Shown piece after piece: positions 9,635 to 19,385 of a stretch of DNA of 64,000 nt; within the stretch, counting starts at the first letter, position 1, and each line of letters opens with the position of its first letter. The DNA is taken from assembly GCF_030373245.1 (NCBI RefSeq), contig NZ_JAUCZF010000003.1, forward strand, positions 186,001 through 250,000. Direction: 5' to 3'. The notes under the pieces were generated by a model that had not been told where the DNA came from, ran no database searches, and worked only from the letters and a program-made list of their open reading frames with translations. This DNA comes from Hydrogenophaga sp. (GTDB taxonomy: Bacteria > Pseudomonadota > Gammaproteobacteria > Burkholderiales > Burkholderiaceae_C). Both the position numbers and the translations under genes were made by a program.

Positions 9635-10003
9635 ATGTCTGGCGGCATCTCGATTCATTGTGTGGACGTGGCCAGCGGCCGCGTCGCCACCGGCCTGCGG
9701 GTCGCCCTGCACCGGCTGGACCCTGGCGGTGAACCCATGGCCGAACCTCTGGCGGAAGGCAACGTGGGCAGCAGCGGCCAGCTGCAACACGCCGGCCTGA
9801 GCAGCGACGCGATCGGTGCAGGAGGCTATGAGGCGGTGTTCTGGGTCGGTGACTACTACCGTGCCCAGGGCGCCCAGGTCCCGAACCCGGCATTCCTGGA
9901 GCGGGTGGTCTACCGCTTCCACATCGCCGACCCGGTGCAGCACTACCACCTGCCGTTCAAGTTCACGGCCTGGGGCTATTCGCTGTTTCGCGGCGGCGCC
10001 TGA
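9635..10003 (+). CDS. Hydroxyisourate hydrolase / transthyretin-related protein with variant active-site motifs
   Basis: A 122-residue protein of the transthyretin-related family, which hydrolyses 5-hydroxyisourate to OHCU just ahead of UraD. The fold signals are present: N-terminal ISIHCVDVASGRVATGLRV with the conserved His, and C-terminal YHLPFKFTAWGYSLFRGG with the second His. Two family positions differ: the canonical NxDGR block that carries the catalytic Arg reads GSSGQ here, and the canonical terminal YRGS reads FRGG. It starts 11 bases after the Bug gene. The neighbours support a purine role, but the substrate could have shifted. Confidence 0.8.
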   Translation: MSGGISIHCVDVASGRVATGLRVALHRLDPGGEPMAEPLAEGNVGSSGQLQHAGLSSDAIGAGGYEAVFWVGDYYRAQGAQVPNPAFLERVVYRFHIADPVQHYHLPFKFTAWGYSLFRGGA

Positions 10004-10039
10004 ACCGCGCGTGGTCGGCCTGAGCCAGCTCGAGGCCGC

Positions 10040-11041
10040 TCAGAACTCCTCGGTGTCCACCTCGCTGTTGCCCTGATCGTTGTAGCGGCTGCCGACCACG
10101 GTGCGCTGGTTGATGAGCGCATCCAGTTGGGCCATGACATCGGCGTCCAGCTTCACCTGGAGCGCACCCAGATCGTCTTGCAGATGGTCAACGGTGCGGG
10201 TGCCAGGAATGGGCAGGATGTGTTCGCCACGGTGCAGCAGCCAGGCAATGGCCAACTGCGAAGGCGTGCAGCCCAGCGCTTGCGCGATGGCCAGATAGCC
10301 CGGCAGCAGCTTGGCGTTGGAGGCGTAGTTCTCGGGCGAAAAGCGCGGCATGGTGCGACGGATGTCCTTGGCGTGCAGGTCGCCCACATCCATCGGGCCG
10401 CACAGAAAACCACGCCCCACCGGGCTGAAGGCCACAAACGTGGTGCCCAGCTCGCGGCAGGTGTCGAGCACCGCGATTTCGGGGTTTCGGGTCCAGAGGG
10501 AATACTCGGTTTGCAATGCAGCAATGGGATGTTCGGCATGCGCCCTGCGCAGGGTGCTGGCAGACACCTCTGAAAGCCCGATGGCGCGAATCTTGCCCGC
10601 GCGCACCAGATCGGCCAGGCCACCCACGCTCTCCTCGATGGGCACCTTTTTGTCCCAGCGGTGCAGGTAATACAGGTCAATCACATCGGTCTGCAAGCGT
10701 TTGAGCGCCGCTTCGCAGGTGGCGCGCAGCGTGTCGGGCCGGCCATCGATCACCCGCACCAGCTTGCCGTCACCATTCACGTCCACACCCTGCATGCCGC
10801 ATTTGCTGGCCAGCGTGAATTGCGAGCGGTGTTTCGAGAGGTACTTGCCCACCAGCGTCTCGCTGGCGCCAAAGCCATACAGCGCGGCCGTATCGAAATG
10901 GTTCACGCCGGCGTCCAGCGCGGCATGCAGCAGTTTGGCGGCTTGGGCTTCAGACACCGGCTCACCGTAGGCGTGGCAGATATTCATGCAGCCCAGGCCG
11001 ATGGCGGAGACGGTGAAGGGGCCGAGCTGGCGTTGTTGCAT
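10040..11041 (-). CDS. Aldo/keto reductase
   Basis: A 333-residue (alpha/beta)8 NAD(P)H-dependent oxidoreductase. The start at 11041 gives MQQRQLGPFTVSAIGLGCMN, the standard AKR opening; a GTG-type extension to 11131 lacks family sequence. The catalytic tetrad is visible as Asp and Tyr in FDTAALYG, Lys in LASKCG and His in YYLHRWDKK; the nucleotide-binding end reads IPGTRTVDHLQDD. It lies 122 bases after pmdC on the same strand, so it may be the last gene of the protocatechuate operon or separately transcribed. A role on an aldehyde from aromatic catabolism is possible but not shown. Confidence 0.88.
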   Translation of the reverse strand: MQQRQLGPFTVSAIGLGCMNICHAYGEPVSEAQAAKLLHAALDAGVNHFDTAALYGFGASETLVGKYLSKHRSQFTLASKCGMQGVDVNGDGKLVRVIDGRPDTLRATCEAALKRLQTDVIDLYYLHRWDKKVPIEESVGGLADLVRAGKIRAIGLSEVSASTLRRAHAEHPIAALQTEYSLWTRNPEIAVLDTCRELGTTFVAFSPVGRGFLCGPMDVGDLHAKDIRRTMPRFSPENYASNAKLLPGYLAIAQALGCTPSQLAIAWLLHRGEHILPIPGTRTVDHLQDDLGALQVKLDADVMAQLDALINQRTVVGSRYNDQGNSEVDTEEF

Positions 11042-11163
11042 TCGGGAGTCCTCTGGATGCTTGATGGCGCGCAAGACACGCGAAATGGGGCCGGAGCACA
11101 CCGCCGGCACGCGGCGGGGATCGTGCCCCATTTTGCTTCAGGCGCGCTGGGCGCCTCTGTCGG

Positions 11164-12114
11164 TCAAGTCTTGAGCTGCTGCTCCAGCTGATGCAAGACC
11201 TGGTAGCAGTTGAATACCTGCGCCACGCTGCTGTCGGGCTCGCGGCCTTCGCGGATGGCCGCAAAGAACTCGCGGTCTTGCAGCTCGATGCCGTTCATGC
11301 TCACCGCCACCTGGCTCACGTCAATCTTCTCTTCCTTGCCAGTGAACAGGTCGTCGTAGCGGGCAAGGTAGGTGGCGGTGTCGCCGATGTAGCGGAAGTA
11401 GGTGCCCAGCGGGCCATCGTTGTTGAAGCTCAGGCTGAGCGTGCAGATGGCGCCATTGGCGGCCTTGAGCTGGATGCTCATGTCCATGGCGATACCGAGA
11501 ACAGGGTGGATCGGGCCCTGAATGGCGTTGGCCTGAACGATTGGGCTGCCGGCCTGGTAGGCGAACAGGTCGACCGTGTGCGCGGCGTGGTGCCACAGCA
11601 GGTGGTCGGTCCAGCTGCGCGGCTGGCCCAGCGCGTTGGTGTTGGTGCGGCGGAAAAAGTAGGTCTGCACATCCATCTGCTGGATGTTGAACTTGCCGGC
11701 CTTGATCTGGTTGTGCACGTACTGGTGGCTGGGGTTGAAGCGGCGGGTGTGGCCACACATCGCCACCAGCCCGGTCTGCTTTTGCAGGGCGACCACGTCT
11801 TCGGCGCCCTTCAGGCTGTCGGCCAGGGGGATCTCCACCTGCACGTGCTTGCCAGCCTTCAGGCAGGCCAGGGTCTGCTCGGCGTGCATTTGCGTGGGCG
11901 TGCACAGAATGACGGCATCGACCTCCTTCATGGCCAGACTGTCAGCCAGATCGGTGGTGACGTGTTTGATGCCGTACTTGTCGGCCACTTCCTGGGTCTT
12001 CTCCAGGTCGCGGCTGATCAGCGAGACGACTTCCACGCCGTCGATGTTTTTGATGCCGTCGAGGTGCTTGACGCCGAAGGCGCCAGCGCCGGCAAGCGCG
12101 ACTTTGATGGTCAT
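11164..12114 (-). CDS. pmdC: 4-Carboxy-2-hydroxymuconate-6-semialdehyde dehydrogenase
   Basis: A 316-residue Gfo/Idh/MocA-fold dehydrogenase matching LigC/PmdC, which oxidises the hemiacetal form of the protocatechuate 4,5-cleavage product to 2-pyrone-4,6-dicarboxylate with NAD(P). It opens with the dinucleotide-binding loop ALAGAGAFGVKHLDG, has the conserved block around HVQVEIPLADSLKGAE, and the substrate-side segment WTDHLLWHHAAHTVDLF. The ATG at 12114 begins MTIKVALAG; an upstream GTG-type start would add eight residues. It follows pmdB by 10 bases. Operon context makes the assignment firm. Confidence 0.92.
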   Translation of the reverse strand: MTIKVALAGAGAFGVKHLDGIKNIDGVEVVSLISRDLEKTQEVADKYGIKHVTTDLADSLAMKEVDAVILCTPTQMHAEQTLACLKAGKHVQVEIPLADSLKGAEDVVALQKQTGLVAMCGHTRRFNPSHQYVHNQIKAGKFNIQQMDVQTYFFRRTNTNALGQPRSWTDHLLWHHAAHTVDLFAYQAGSPIVQANAIQGPIHPVLGIAMDMSIQLKAANGAICTLSLSFNNDGPLGTYFRYIGDTATYLARYDDLFTGKEEKIDVSQVAVSMNGIELQDREFFAAIREGREPDSSVAQVFNCYQVLHQLEQQLKT

Positions 12115-12124
12115 GGTGTGTTCC

Positions 12125-13433
<1,309 letters not shown>

Positions 13434-13461
13434 GGGGACTCCTTGTGTAAACGGGAATCGC

Positions 13462-13532
13462 CGCCGGGCCGCCCCAAGGCGATTCGCTCCCCCTCTGGGG
13501 GCAGCGACCCGTGCAGCGGCGGAGCGTGGGGG
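13462..13532. repeat. Comamonadaceae-type interspersed intergenic repeat, copy 1
   Basis: A 71-base GC-rich element between pmdD and pmdA. It starts CGCCGGGCCGCCCCAAG, has a central inverted CCCCC...GGGGG-CAGCG core and ends AGCGTGGGGG. The copy inside the acyl-CoA dehydrogenase gene (31774-31844) has the same length and the same blocks, and a longer reverse-orientation copy is at 47542-47641. It may form a hairpin in the pmd messenger. Confidence 0.75.
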
Positions 13533-14477
13533 TCAACATTCCTCGGGCCAGTAAAGCTTCATGGGGTTCGTCACCAGCAACTTCTGCTGCAGCTCAGGCG
13601 TCGGCGCGATGTGCGGGATGAAGTCCGCCAGCAGGCCGTCATCGGGCATGTGGTCTTTCAGGTTGGGGTGCGGCCAGTCGGTGCCCCAGAGCACGCGGTC
13701 GGGGAACTGCTCCACGATGCGGCGCGCAAACGGCACCACGTCGCGATAGGCGCTCTGCTCACCTGCCAACGCTTTCGGGCCGCTGAGCGACAGCCGTTCC
13801 GGGCAGCTCACCTTGCTCCACACGTTGGGGTGCTCGCGCATGAACTTTTCGAACAGCGCGAACTGCGGGCCGTTCACCGGCAGCGCCACATCGGGGCGCC
13901 CCATGTGATCCACCACCACGGTGGTCGGCAGCGCGGTGAAGAAATCCCACAGCTCGGGCAGGTCGACCGCTTCAAAATAGATGACCACATGCCAGCCCAG
14001 GGCGTGGATGCGGTTGGCGATCTCCAGCAGCTCGTCCTTCGGCGTGAAGTCGACCAGGCGCTTGACGAAATTGAAGCGCACACCGCGCACACCGGCTTCG
14101 TGCAGCGCCTGCAGCTCAGCGTCGCTCACGCAGCGCTTCACGGTGGCCACGCCGCGGGCCAGGCCTTGCGAGTGCACAAGAGCATCCACCAGCGCACGGT
14201 TGTCGGCGCCGTGGCAGGTGGCCTGCACGATCACATTGCGCGCAAAGCCGAGGAGCTCGCGCAGGGCGAACAGCTGCTGCCTGGAGGCGTCGCACGGCGT
14301 GTACTTGCGTTCGGGCGCGTAAGGAAACTCGGCGCCCGGGCCAAACACATGGCAATGCGCGTCAACGCTGCCGACGGGCACCCGAAAGCGTGGCCGGCTC
14401 GGCCCTTCAAACCAGTCGAGCCAGCCGGGCGTTTTGGTGAAGTGTCCGGAGGTGGGCTTGTCGTTGGCTTGGGTCAT
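13533..14477 (-). CDS. pmdD: 2-Pyrone-4,6-dicarboxylate hydrolase
   Basis: A 314-residue amidohydrolase-superfamily protein of the LigI type, which opens the lactone 2-pyrone-4,6-dicarboxylate to oxalomesaconate. Seen are the metal/substrate motif VDAHCHVFGPG, VIVQATCHGADNRALVDAL, VVDHMGRPDV and the C-terminal ILWGTDWPHPNL-type block (VLWGTDWPHPNLKDHMPDD) with the catalytic Asp. ATG at 14477 is the first start with family sequence after it. The 130-base gap to pmdF upstream has no ORF. The gene sits centrally in the pmd set. Confidence 0.94.
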   Translation of the reverse strand: MTQANDKPTSGHFTKTPGWLDWFEGPSRPRFRVPVGSVDAHCHVFGPGAEFPYAPERKYTPCDASRQQLFALRELLGFARNVIVQATCHGADNRALVDALVHSQGLARGVATVKRCVSDAELQALHEAGVRGVRFNFVKRLVDFTPKDELLEIANRIHALGWHVVIYFEAVDLPELWDFFTALPTTVVVDHMGRPDVALPVNGPQFALFEKFMREHPNVWSKVSCPERLSLSGPKALAGEQSAYRDVVPFARRIVEQFPDRVLWGTDWPHPNLKDHMPDDGLLADFIPHIAPTPELQQKLLVTNPMKLYWPEEC

Positions 14478-14607
14478 GTCTGATGATGAATTCGCACAGG
14501 AGGCATGCGGTGGCTCGTTCGAGGGCGCCGTGGAGTCGGATTTTCCGGGCTACCGGCGCAGCTCCCTACCTGGGGGTCGCGCACAGCGGGGCGGGGGATA
14601 TCCATGG

Positions 14608-15291
14608 CTAGTCGATGTATTTCAGACCTGCCTTGGCCAGTGGCTCGCGCATCTGGTACATGTCCAGCCCCAGCACGCCGGCTTCGAACTTCGCTCGCTT
14701 TTCGCCCTCGAAGCTCTCGCGCTTCTCGGCCGCGTCGGCCACTGCCTGGGCCATCGCGGCGGGCACCACGACCACGCCATCGGTATCGGCCACGATGACA
14801 TCGCCGGGATTCACCAGGGCGCCTGCACAGACCACGGGGATGTTGACCGAGCCCAGCGTGGCTTTGATCGTGCCCTTGGCGTGGATGGCCTTGCTGAACA
14901 CGGGAAAGCCCATCTTTTCCAGCTCGTCCACATCGCGCACGCCACCGTCGATGATGAGGCCGCGCGCGCCGCGCGCCTTGAACGAGGTGGCGAGCAGGTC
15001 GCCGAAAAAGCCGTCGGTGCTGTCGGTGGTGCAGGCCGCCACCACCACATCACCGGGCTGCAGCTGCTCGGCGGCCACGTGCAGCATCCAGTTGTCACCG
15101 GGCTGCAGCAGCACGGTGACGGCAGTGCCGCACATGCGAGCGCCTTTGTAGACGGGTCGCAGGTAGGGCTTCATGAGGCCAACGCGGCCCAGCGCTTCGT
15201 GCACGGTGGCCACACCGAAGCGGGCAAGTTTTTCAACCGCCGCCGCGTCGGCGCGCACGATGCGGCGGTGGACGATGCCGAGTGTGGTCAT
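14608..15291 (-). CDS. pmdF: 4-Carboxy-4-hydroxy-2-oxoadipate aldolase (RraA/LigK fold)
   Basis: A 227-residue RraA-like class II aldolase that splits 4-carboxy-4-hydroxy-2-oxoadipate into pyruvate and oxaloacetate, the last step of the pathway. The [10 protein letters not shown] motif (metal and substrate binding), [21 protein letters not shown] and the C-terminal [10 protein letters not shown] are visible. The frame is open upstream to 15933 because of the high GC, but the ATG at 15291, two bases from the pmdE stop, gives the family length of about 228 residues and the start [11 protein letters not shown]. The cell gains pyruvate and oxaloacetate here. Confidence 0.93.
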   Translation of the reverse strand: MTTLGIVHRRIVRADAAAVEKLARFGVATVHEALGRVGLMKPYLRPVYKGARMCGTAVTVLLQPGDNWMLHVAAEQLQPGDVVVAACTTDSTDGFFGDLLATSFKARGARGLIIDGGVRDVDELEKMGFPVFSKAIHAKGTIKATLGSVNIPVVCAGALVNPGDVIVADTDGVVVVPAAMAQAVADAAEKRESFEGEKRAKFEAGVLGLDMYQMREPLAKAGLKYID

Positions 15292-15293
15292 GT

Positions 15294-16340
15294 TCAGCGT
15301 CCCTGGGCTTGAAGGCGCGCATCGAGGCGCGGAAAAACACGGCGCACATTGGCCTCGAAGATCTGTCGCTTGTCGTCCGCGCTCAGAATTTTCGACGCTT
15401 CGATGTAGCGGCGGGTGTCGTCGTAGTGGTGACCGGTCTCTGGATCGATGCCACGCACGGCGCCGATCATCTCGCTGGCGAACAGCACGTTTTTCACCGG
15501 GATCACGGTGTTGAGCAGGTCGATGCCGGGCTGGTGGTACACGCAGGTGTCGAAGAACACGTTGTTCATCAGGTGTTCGCTGAGCAGCGGCTTTTTCATC
15601 TCCTGCGCCAGACCGCGGAAGCGACCCCAGTGGTAGGGCACGGCGCCGCCGCCGTGAGGGATCAGGAACTTCAGCGTGGGGAAGTCCTTGAACAGGTCGC
15701 CCTGGATGAGCTGCATGAAGGCGGTGGTGTCGGCGTTGAGGTAGTGCGCGCCGGTTGTGTGGAAGCAGGGGTTGCAGCTGGTGCTCACGTGGATCATGGC
15801 CGGCAGATCGTGTTCGACCATCTTCTCGAAGATCGGGTACCAGTGGCGGTCGGTCAGGGGCGGGCTGGTCCAGTGACCGCCCGATGGATCGGGGTTGAGG
15901 TTGATGCCCACCGCGCCGTACTCGCGCACGCACTTTTCCAGCTCGGGGATGCAGGTGGCCGGGTCCACGCCCGGGCTTTGCGGGAGCATGGCCACCGGCA
16001 CAAAGTGGTCGGGAAACAGCTCACTCACGCGAAAGCAGAGCTCGTTGCAGATCGCCGCCCAGGTGCTGGAGACCTGGAAGTCGCCGATGTGGTGGGCCAT
16101 GAAGCTCGCGCGTGGGCTGAACAGCGTGATGTCGCTGCCGCGCTCCTGCATCAGGCGCAGCTGGTTGCTCTGAATGGATTCGCGCAGCTCCTCGTCGCTG
16201 ATATGGAGGTCCGACACCTGGGGCATCCGGGCGGGATCCTGGATGCCGGCGATCTGCTGGTTGCGCCAGGTCTCCAGCGCTTTGGGCGCGGTGGTGTAGT
16301 GGCCGTGGCAGTCGATGACGAGGGGTTGGGTCTGGGTCAT
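15294..16340 (-). CDS. pmdE: 4-Oxalomesaconate hydratase
   Basis: A 348-residue amidohydrolase-fold hydratase of the LigJ type, converting oxalomesaconate to 4-carboxy-4-hydroxy-2-oxoadipate. The N-terminal metal motif is [13 protein letters not shown]; other marks are [30 protein letters not shown], the [19 protein letters not shown] block and [17 protein letters not shown]. The ATG at 16340 ([14 protein letters not shown]) is chosen over an extension to 16406 because the family begins here. It is the first structural gene of the minus-strand pmd operon and is divergent from the LysR gene at 16510. Confidence 0.94.
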   Translation of the reverse strand: MTQTQPLVIDCHGHYTTAPKALETWRNQQIAGIQDPARMPQVSDLHISDEELRESIQSNQLRLMQERGSDITLFSPRASFMAHHIGDFQVSSTWAAICNELCFRVSELFPDHFVPVAMLPQSPGVDPATCIPELEKCVREYGAVGINLNPDPSGGHWTSPPLTDRHWYPIFEKMVEHDLPAMIHVSTSCNPCFHTTGAHYLNADTTAFMQLIQGDLFKDFPTLKFLIPHGGGAVPYHWGRFRGLAQEMKKPLLSEHLMNNVFFDTCVYHQPGIDLLNTVIPVKNVLFASEMIGAVRGIDPETGHHYDDTRRYIEASKILSADDKRQIFEANVRRVFPRLDARLQAQGR

Positions 16341-16441
16341 GGGGACTGAGGTGGGGTTGGCGTCGGCACAGGGCACCGGCGGCGCGGAGGCTCGGTGTTC
16401 TGACATTCTGGCCCGCTCGGCGCTGGGTCACCAGACCGCGG

Positions 16442-16487
16442 GTTCGCTAGCAGCTAGAACGGAAAAGGATACCTATGATGACGTCAT
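16442..16487. promoter_or_regulatory. Candidate LysR operator sites between pmdE and its regulator
   Basis: The 169-base divergent gap holds an interrupted palindrome, GTTC-N11-GAAC (16442-16460), which fits the LysR T-N11-A pattern, and a perfect 10-bp palindrome ATGACGTCAT (16478-16487) close to the LysR start. Both are seen directly; assignment as binding sites is inference from position. Confidence 0.45.
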
Positions 16488-16509
16488 GCCGAACAACTGG
16501 TAGCAGCAC

Positions 16510-17475
16510 ATGGATCTCAAACAACTCGAATACTTCGTGCGGGTGGCCGAGCTGGGCAGTTTCACCCGGGCCGCGCAGGCGCTGGACGTGGCCCAGCCGG
16601 CGCTGTCGCGCCAGGTGCGCCTGCTGGAAGTCGAGCTGCGGCAAAACCTGCTGGTGCGCAACGGGCGCGGCGCCAATCCCACCGAAGCGGGCAACTTGCT
16701 GCTGGCACACGCGCGCGGCATCCTGCACCAGGTGGAGCGGGCGCGAGAGGAGCTGGGCCGAGTGCGCGGAGCGCTGGCCGGGCGCGTGGCCATCGGCCTG
16801 CCGCCGAGCCTCTCGCGCGTGCTGGCCGTGCCGCTGATGCGGGCGTTCCGCCAAAAACTGCCCCAGGCCAGTGTGTCGATCTGCGAAGGCCTGTCGGTCA
16901 ACATGCAGGAATGGCTGGCCACGGGGCGGCTGGACATCGCCGTGCTCTACAACGCCCAGCCAGCCGCCGAGCTGGATGTGTCACCGTTGCTGGAAGAAGA
17001 TCTGGTGCTGGTGCAGGCGCGGCCGGCTGGCTTGCCTCAGGACCCGCCGCCTGGCACAGTCTCGCTGAGCGAGATCGCACCACTGCCGCTCGTGATCCCC
17101 AGCCGACCGAACGCGATCCGCATGCAGGTCGAGGCTGCCCTCGCCCACATCGGCCTGCGGCCCACTGTGGCGCTGGAGATCGACGGCGTGGCGGCCATCC
17201 TCGACCTGGTGGCCGATGGCGCGGGCGCCGCCCTGCTCTCACGCAACGCGGTCAGCAGCTCGATCCGTCCTTCTGCGTTCCAGGTACGCGCCATTGTTGA
17301 CCCTCCCTTGCGCACGCGCCTGAGTCTGGCGGTCAGTGCCCAGCGACCCGCGACCCTGACCCAGCAGGCGACGCTGGACCTGCTGCGGCGCACCGCGCTT
17401 GCCGTGCTCAAGCCTGACGCAACCGGCGAGGATCATTCGGCCCTGGAGCGCGCCGCCAGCAGAAGGTCGGCATAA
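16510..17475 (+). CDS. pmdR: LysR-family regulator of protocatechuate 4,5-cleavage genes
   Basis: A 321-residue LysR protein starting MDLKQLEYFVRVAELGSFTRAA with the helix-turn-helix AAQALDVAQPALSRQVRLLEVEL. The effector domain follows, with GVAAILDLVADGAGAALLS near the end. It is divergent from pmdE and therefore most likely activates the pmd operon in response to a pathway intermediate such as 2-pyrone-4,6-dicarboxylate, as known for related regulators; the ligand is not shown here. Its 3' end overlaps the convergent oxidoreductase gene by 43 bases. Confidence 0.85.
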   Translation: MDLKQLEYFVRVAELGSFTRAAQALDVAQPALSRQVRLLEVELRQNLLVRNGRGANPTEAGNLLLAHARGILHQVERAREELGRVRGALAGRVAIGLPPSLSRVLAVPLMRAFRQKLPQASVSICEGLSVNMQEWLATGRLDIAVLYNAQPAAELDVSPLLEEDLVLVQARPAGLPQDPPPGTVSLSEIAPLPLVIPSRPNAIRMQVEAALAHIGLRPTVALEIDGVAAILDLVADGAGAALLSRNAVSSSIRPSAFQVRAIVDPPLRTRLSLAVSAQRPATLTQQATLDLLRRTALAVLKPDATGEDHSALERAASRRSA

Positions 17476-18326
17476 GTCACCCAGTCGGATGACGCCGGTA
17501 AATCGGAGAACGCACCACTCTGCGCCTGATCCGCCATCCAGTCGTGTTTGCGGGCAATGGCTTCGGACATGAAGGGTTCGAAGCCGGCTTCGCGCACCGT
17601 GTTCGCTGCTTCGCGCATCTCCTCGGCGCGGCGCCGTCCATGCTGCGCCACGCGGCTGAAAAAATAGCTGCCCTGGCGGGACCAGTCGATGCCGGGAAAG
17701 GTTTCCTGCAAGGTGGCGATCATCGCGGCTTCCACCCCGTAGTGGCGTGCAGTGGCATAGCTCTCGATCACCAGCGCCTCCAGGCCCTTGATCATGACGC
17801 TGCGACACATCTTGGTGGCCGAGGCCACGCCCACGCGCTCACTCGCCACCTGCGCCTTCATCCCCCAGCCGAGCAGCGTGGGCAGCAGCGCCGCGGCATG
17901 CGGACCACCCAGCAACATCGGCACGGCGATGCCGTGCGGCGGCACCGAGGTCATCACGCCCGCTTCCACATAACGCCCACCTGCCGCATCGATGCAGGCC
18001 GCTGCCGCCTGCTTGGTGCCGGGAGACGCGGAGTTGAGATCGAGAAAAAAAGCACCAGGCGCGATGTGGTCCACCACTGCCTCAGCCACCGCCAGCGTGC
18101 TCGACGAGGTCACCGCCGAAATGACCACCTCGGCACCGGCGCAGAGCTCGGCCACACCCGCGCAAGCCTGCACACCCTGGCCAGCGGCATGGGCCAGTGC
18201 AGACGCGCGCGCAGCGGGGTCGGCAAACACCAGATCCCAGGCGGCCACCTGCGAAACCTGTGGCCGCAAGGCGGCGCAGAAGATGCGCCCCACCTCGCCA
18301 TAGCCCACCATCCCGATGCGCTTCAT
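17433..18326 (-). CDS. NAD(P)-dependent oxidoreductase, 6-phosphogluconate-dehydrogenase-like with DUF1932 domain
   Basis: A 297-residue protein. The ATG at 18326 has a good ribosome site (AGGAGGT, 18331-18337 on the minus strand) and starts MKRIGMVGYGEVGRIF, a Rossmann GxGxxG loop. The middle LDLNSASPGTKQ and GVMTSVPPHG resemble beta-hydroxyacid dehydrogenases, and the C-terminal half (CRSVMIKGLEALVIESYATARHYG) is the DUF1932 all-helical domain. It follows the Bug gene by 14 bases and converges on the LysR gene with 43 bases of overlap. Substrate unknown; a 2-keto or hydroxy acid of the aromatic pathway is plausible. Confidence 0.8.
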   Translation of the reverse strand: MKRIGMVGYGEVGRIFCAALRPQVSQVAAWDLVFADPAARASALAHAAGQGVQACAGVAELCAGAEVVISAVTSSSTLAVAEAVVDHIAPGAFFLDLNSASPGTKQAAAACIDAAGGRYVEAGVMTSVPPHGIAVPMLLGGPHAAALLPTLLGWGMKAQVASERVGVASATKMCRSVMIKGLEALVIESYATARHYGVEAAMIATLQETFPGIDWSRQGSYFFSRVAQHGRRRAEEMREAANTVREAGFEPFMSEAIARKHDWMADQAQSGAFSDLPASSDWVTYADLLLAARSRAE

Positions 18327-18340
18327 GCCGACCTCCTGCC

Positions 18341-19342
18341 TCATTGTTTCGGAATGCCAGCGCGCTCGATCACTGTGCTCCAGCGCCGGATGTCGCTGGC
18401 CAGCAGCTCAGCCGTCTGCTCCGGTGTGCTGGCACGCGGATCGATGTTGAGTTCCAGCAGCTTCTTGCGCAGCTCAGGCGCAGCCAGCACCCCTTCGATC
18501 GCCTTGTTCAGCCGCATCACCACTTCGCGCGGCGTCTTGGCGGGCACGGCCAGCGCGTTCCACGAAGAAGCGACCAGGGCAGGCACGCCGCCCTCGATCG
18601 CCGTCGGCACCTCGGGCAGCACCACGGAGCGCCGCTCGCCGGTCACCGCCAGGGCGCGCAAGGCGCCGGCGCGGATCTGCGGCAGGGCTGGCCCCAGGAT
18701 CTCTACCCCCACCTCCACCTGCCGTCCGCGCAGCGCACCGATCAGTGCCGGTGTGCCGTTGAACGGCACCACCTGCGCCTGGATGCCGGCCGCGCTCTTG
18801 AACAGCTCGGCCGTCAGGTGCTGCGTGCTGCCGATGTTGATGCTGCCCAGGTTGAGCTGGCCCGGGTTGGCGCGCGCGTACGCCACCACATCGCCCAGCG
18901 TCTTGAAGGTCGATTCGCTGCTGGTAACCACCGCGATGTCAAAGTAGCCCAGCGTGGACACCGGAATGAAATCGCGCACCATGTCGAACGGCAAGCGATT
19001 GAACAGGCTGGCCGTCACGGCCGAGCCGTTGGACATGAGGAACAGGGTGTGGCCATCGGGTGCAGCTCGGGCTACCGCCTCGGCCGCCACCACGCCACCA
19101 GCACCTGGTCGGTTCTCCACCGTCACCGGCTGGCCCAGCGGCTCGGCCAGTGCCTGCGCCACCGCCCGCGCGGTGAGATCGCCCACACCGCCGGGACCAA
19201 ACGGCACCACGATCCGCAGCGGCTGGGTCGGGTAGGTCTGCGCCCAGACCGAGGTGGCCAGACCCAACGTCAGGAGTGTGGCTGTGGCCAGCGCCAGCAG
19301 CGCGCGACGGTGGGTGGTGGTGGAGGCGTGAAGAGACAGCAT
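18341..19342 (-). CDS. Bug/TctC-type periplasmic binding protein within a TRAP transporter operon
   Basis: A 333-residue secreted protein. The ATG at 19342 begins MLSLHASTTTHRRALLALA, a long signal peptide cleaved near SVWAQ. The mature protein starts TYPTQPLRIVVPFGPGGVGD and shows ENRPGAGGVVAAEAVARAAPDGHTL and a C-terminal KTPREVVMRLNKAI block, all typical of the Bug family. No TctA/TctB genes are present; instead it lies 43 bases after the large TRAP permease gene, in the same orientation. It could serve as a soluble sensor or binding partner rather than part of a complete tripartite tricarboxylate carrier. Confidence 0.88.
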   Translation of the reverse strand: MLSLHASTTTHRRALLALATATLLTLGLATSVWAQTYPTQPLRIVVPFGPGGVGDLTARAVAQALAEPLGQPVTVENRPGAGGVVAAEAVARAAPDGHTLFLMSNGSAVTASLFNRLPFDMVRDFIPVSTLGYFDIAVVTSSESTFKTLGDVVAYARANPGQLNLGSINIGSTQHLTAELFKSAAGIQAQVVPFNGTPALIGALRGRQVEVGVEILGPALPQIRAGALRALAVTGERRSVVLPEVPTAIEGGVPALVASSWNALAVPAKTPREVVMRLNKAIEGVLAAPELRKKLLELNIDPRASTPEQTAELLASDIRRWSTVIERAGIPKQ

Positions 19343-19385
19343 GGAACGCTCCGATGGGCAAACGCCGTGAACAGACCCGATGGAC

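Noticed and set aside
14608..15933. Long version of the PmdF gene (441 codons)
   Set aside because: Family length and coupling to the pmdE stop place the start at 15291; upstream sequence is the shadow of pmdE.
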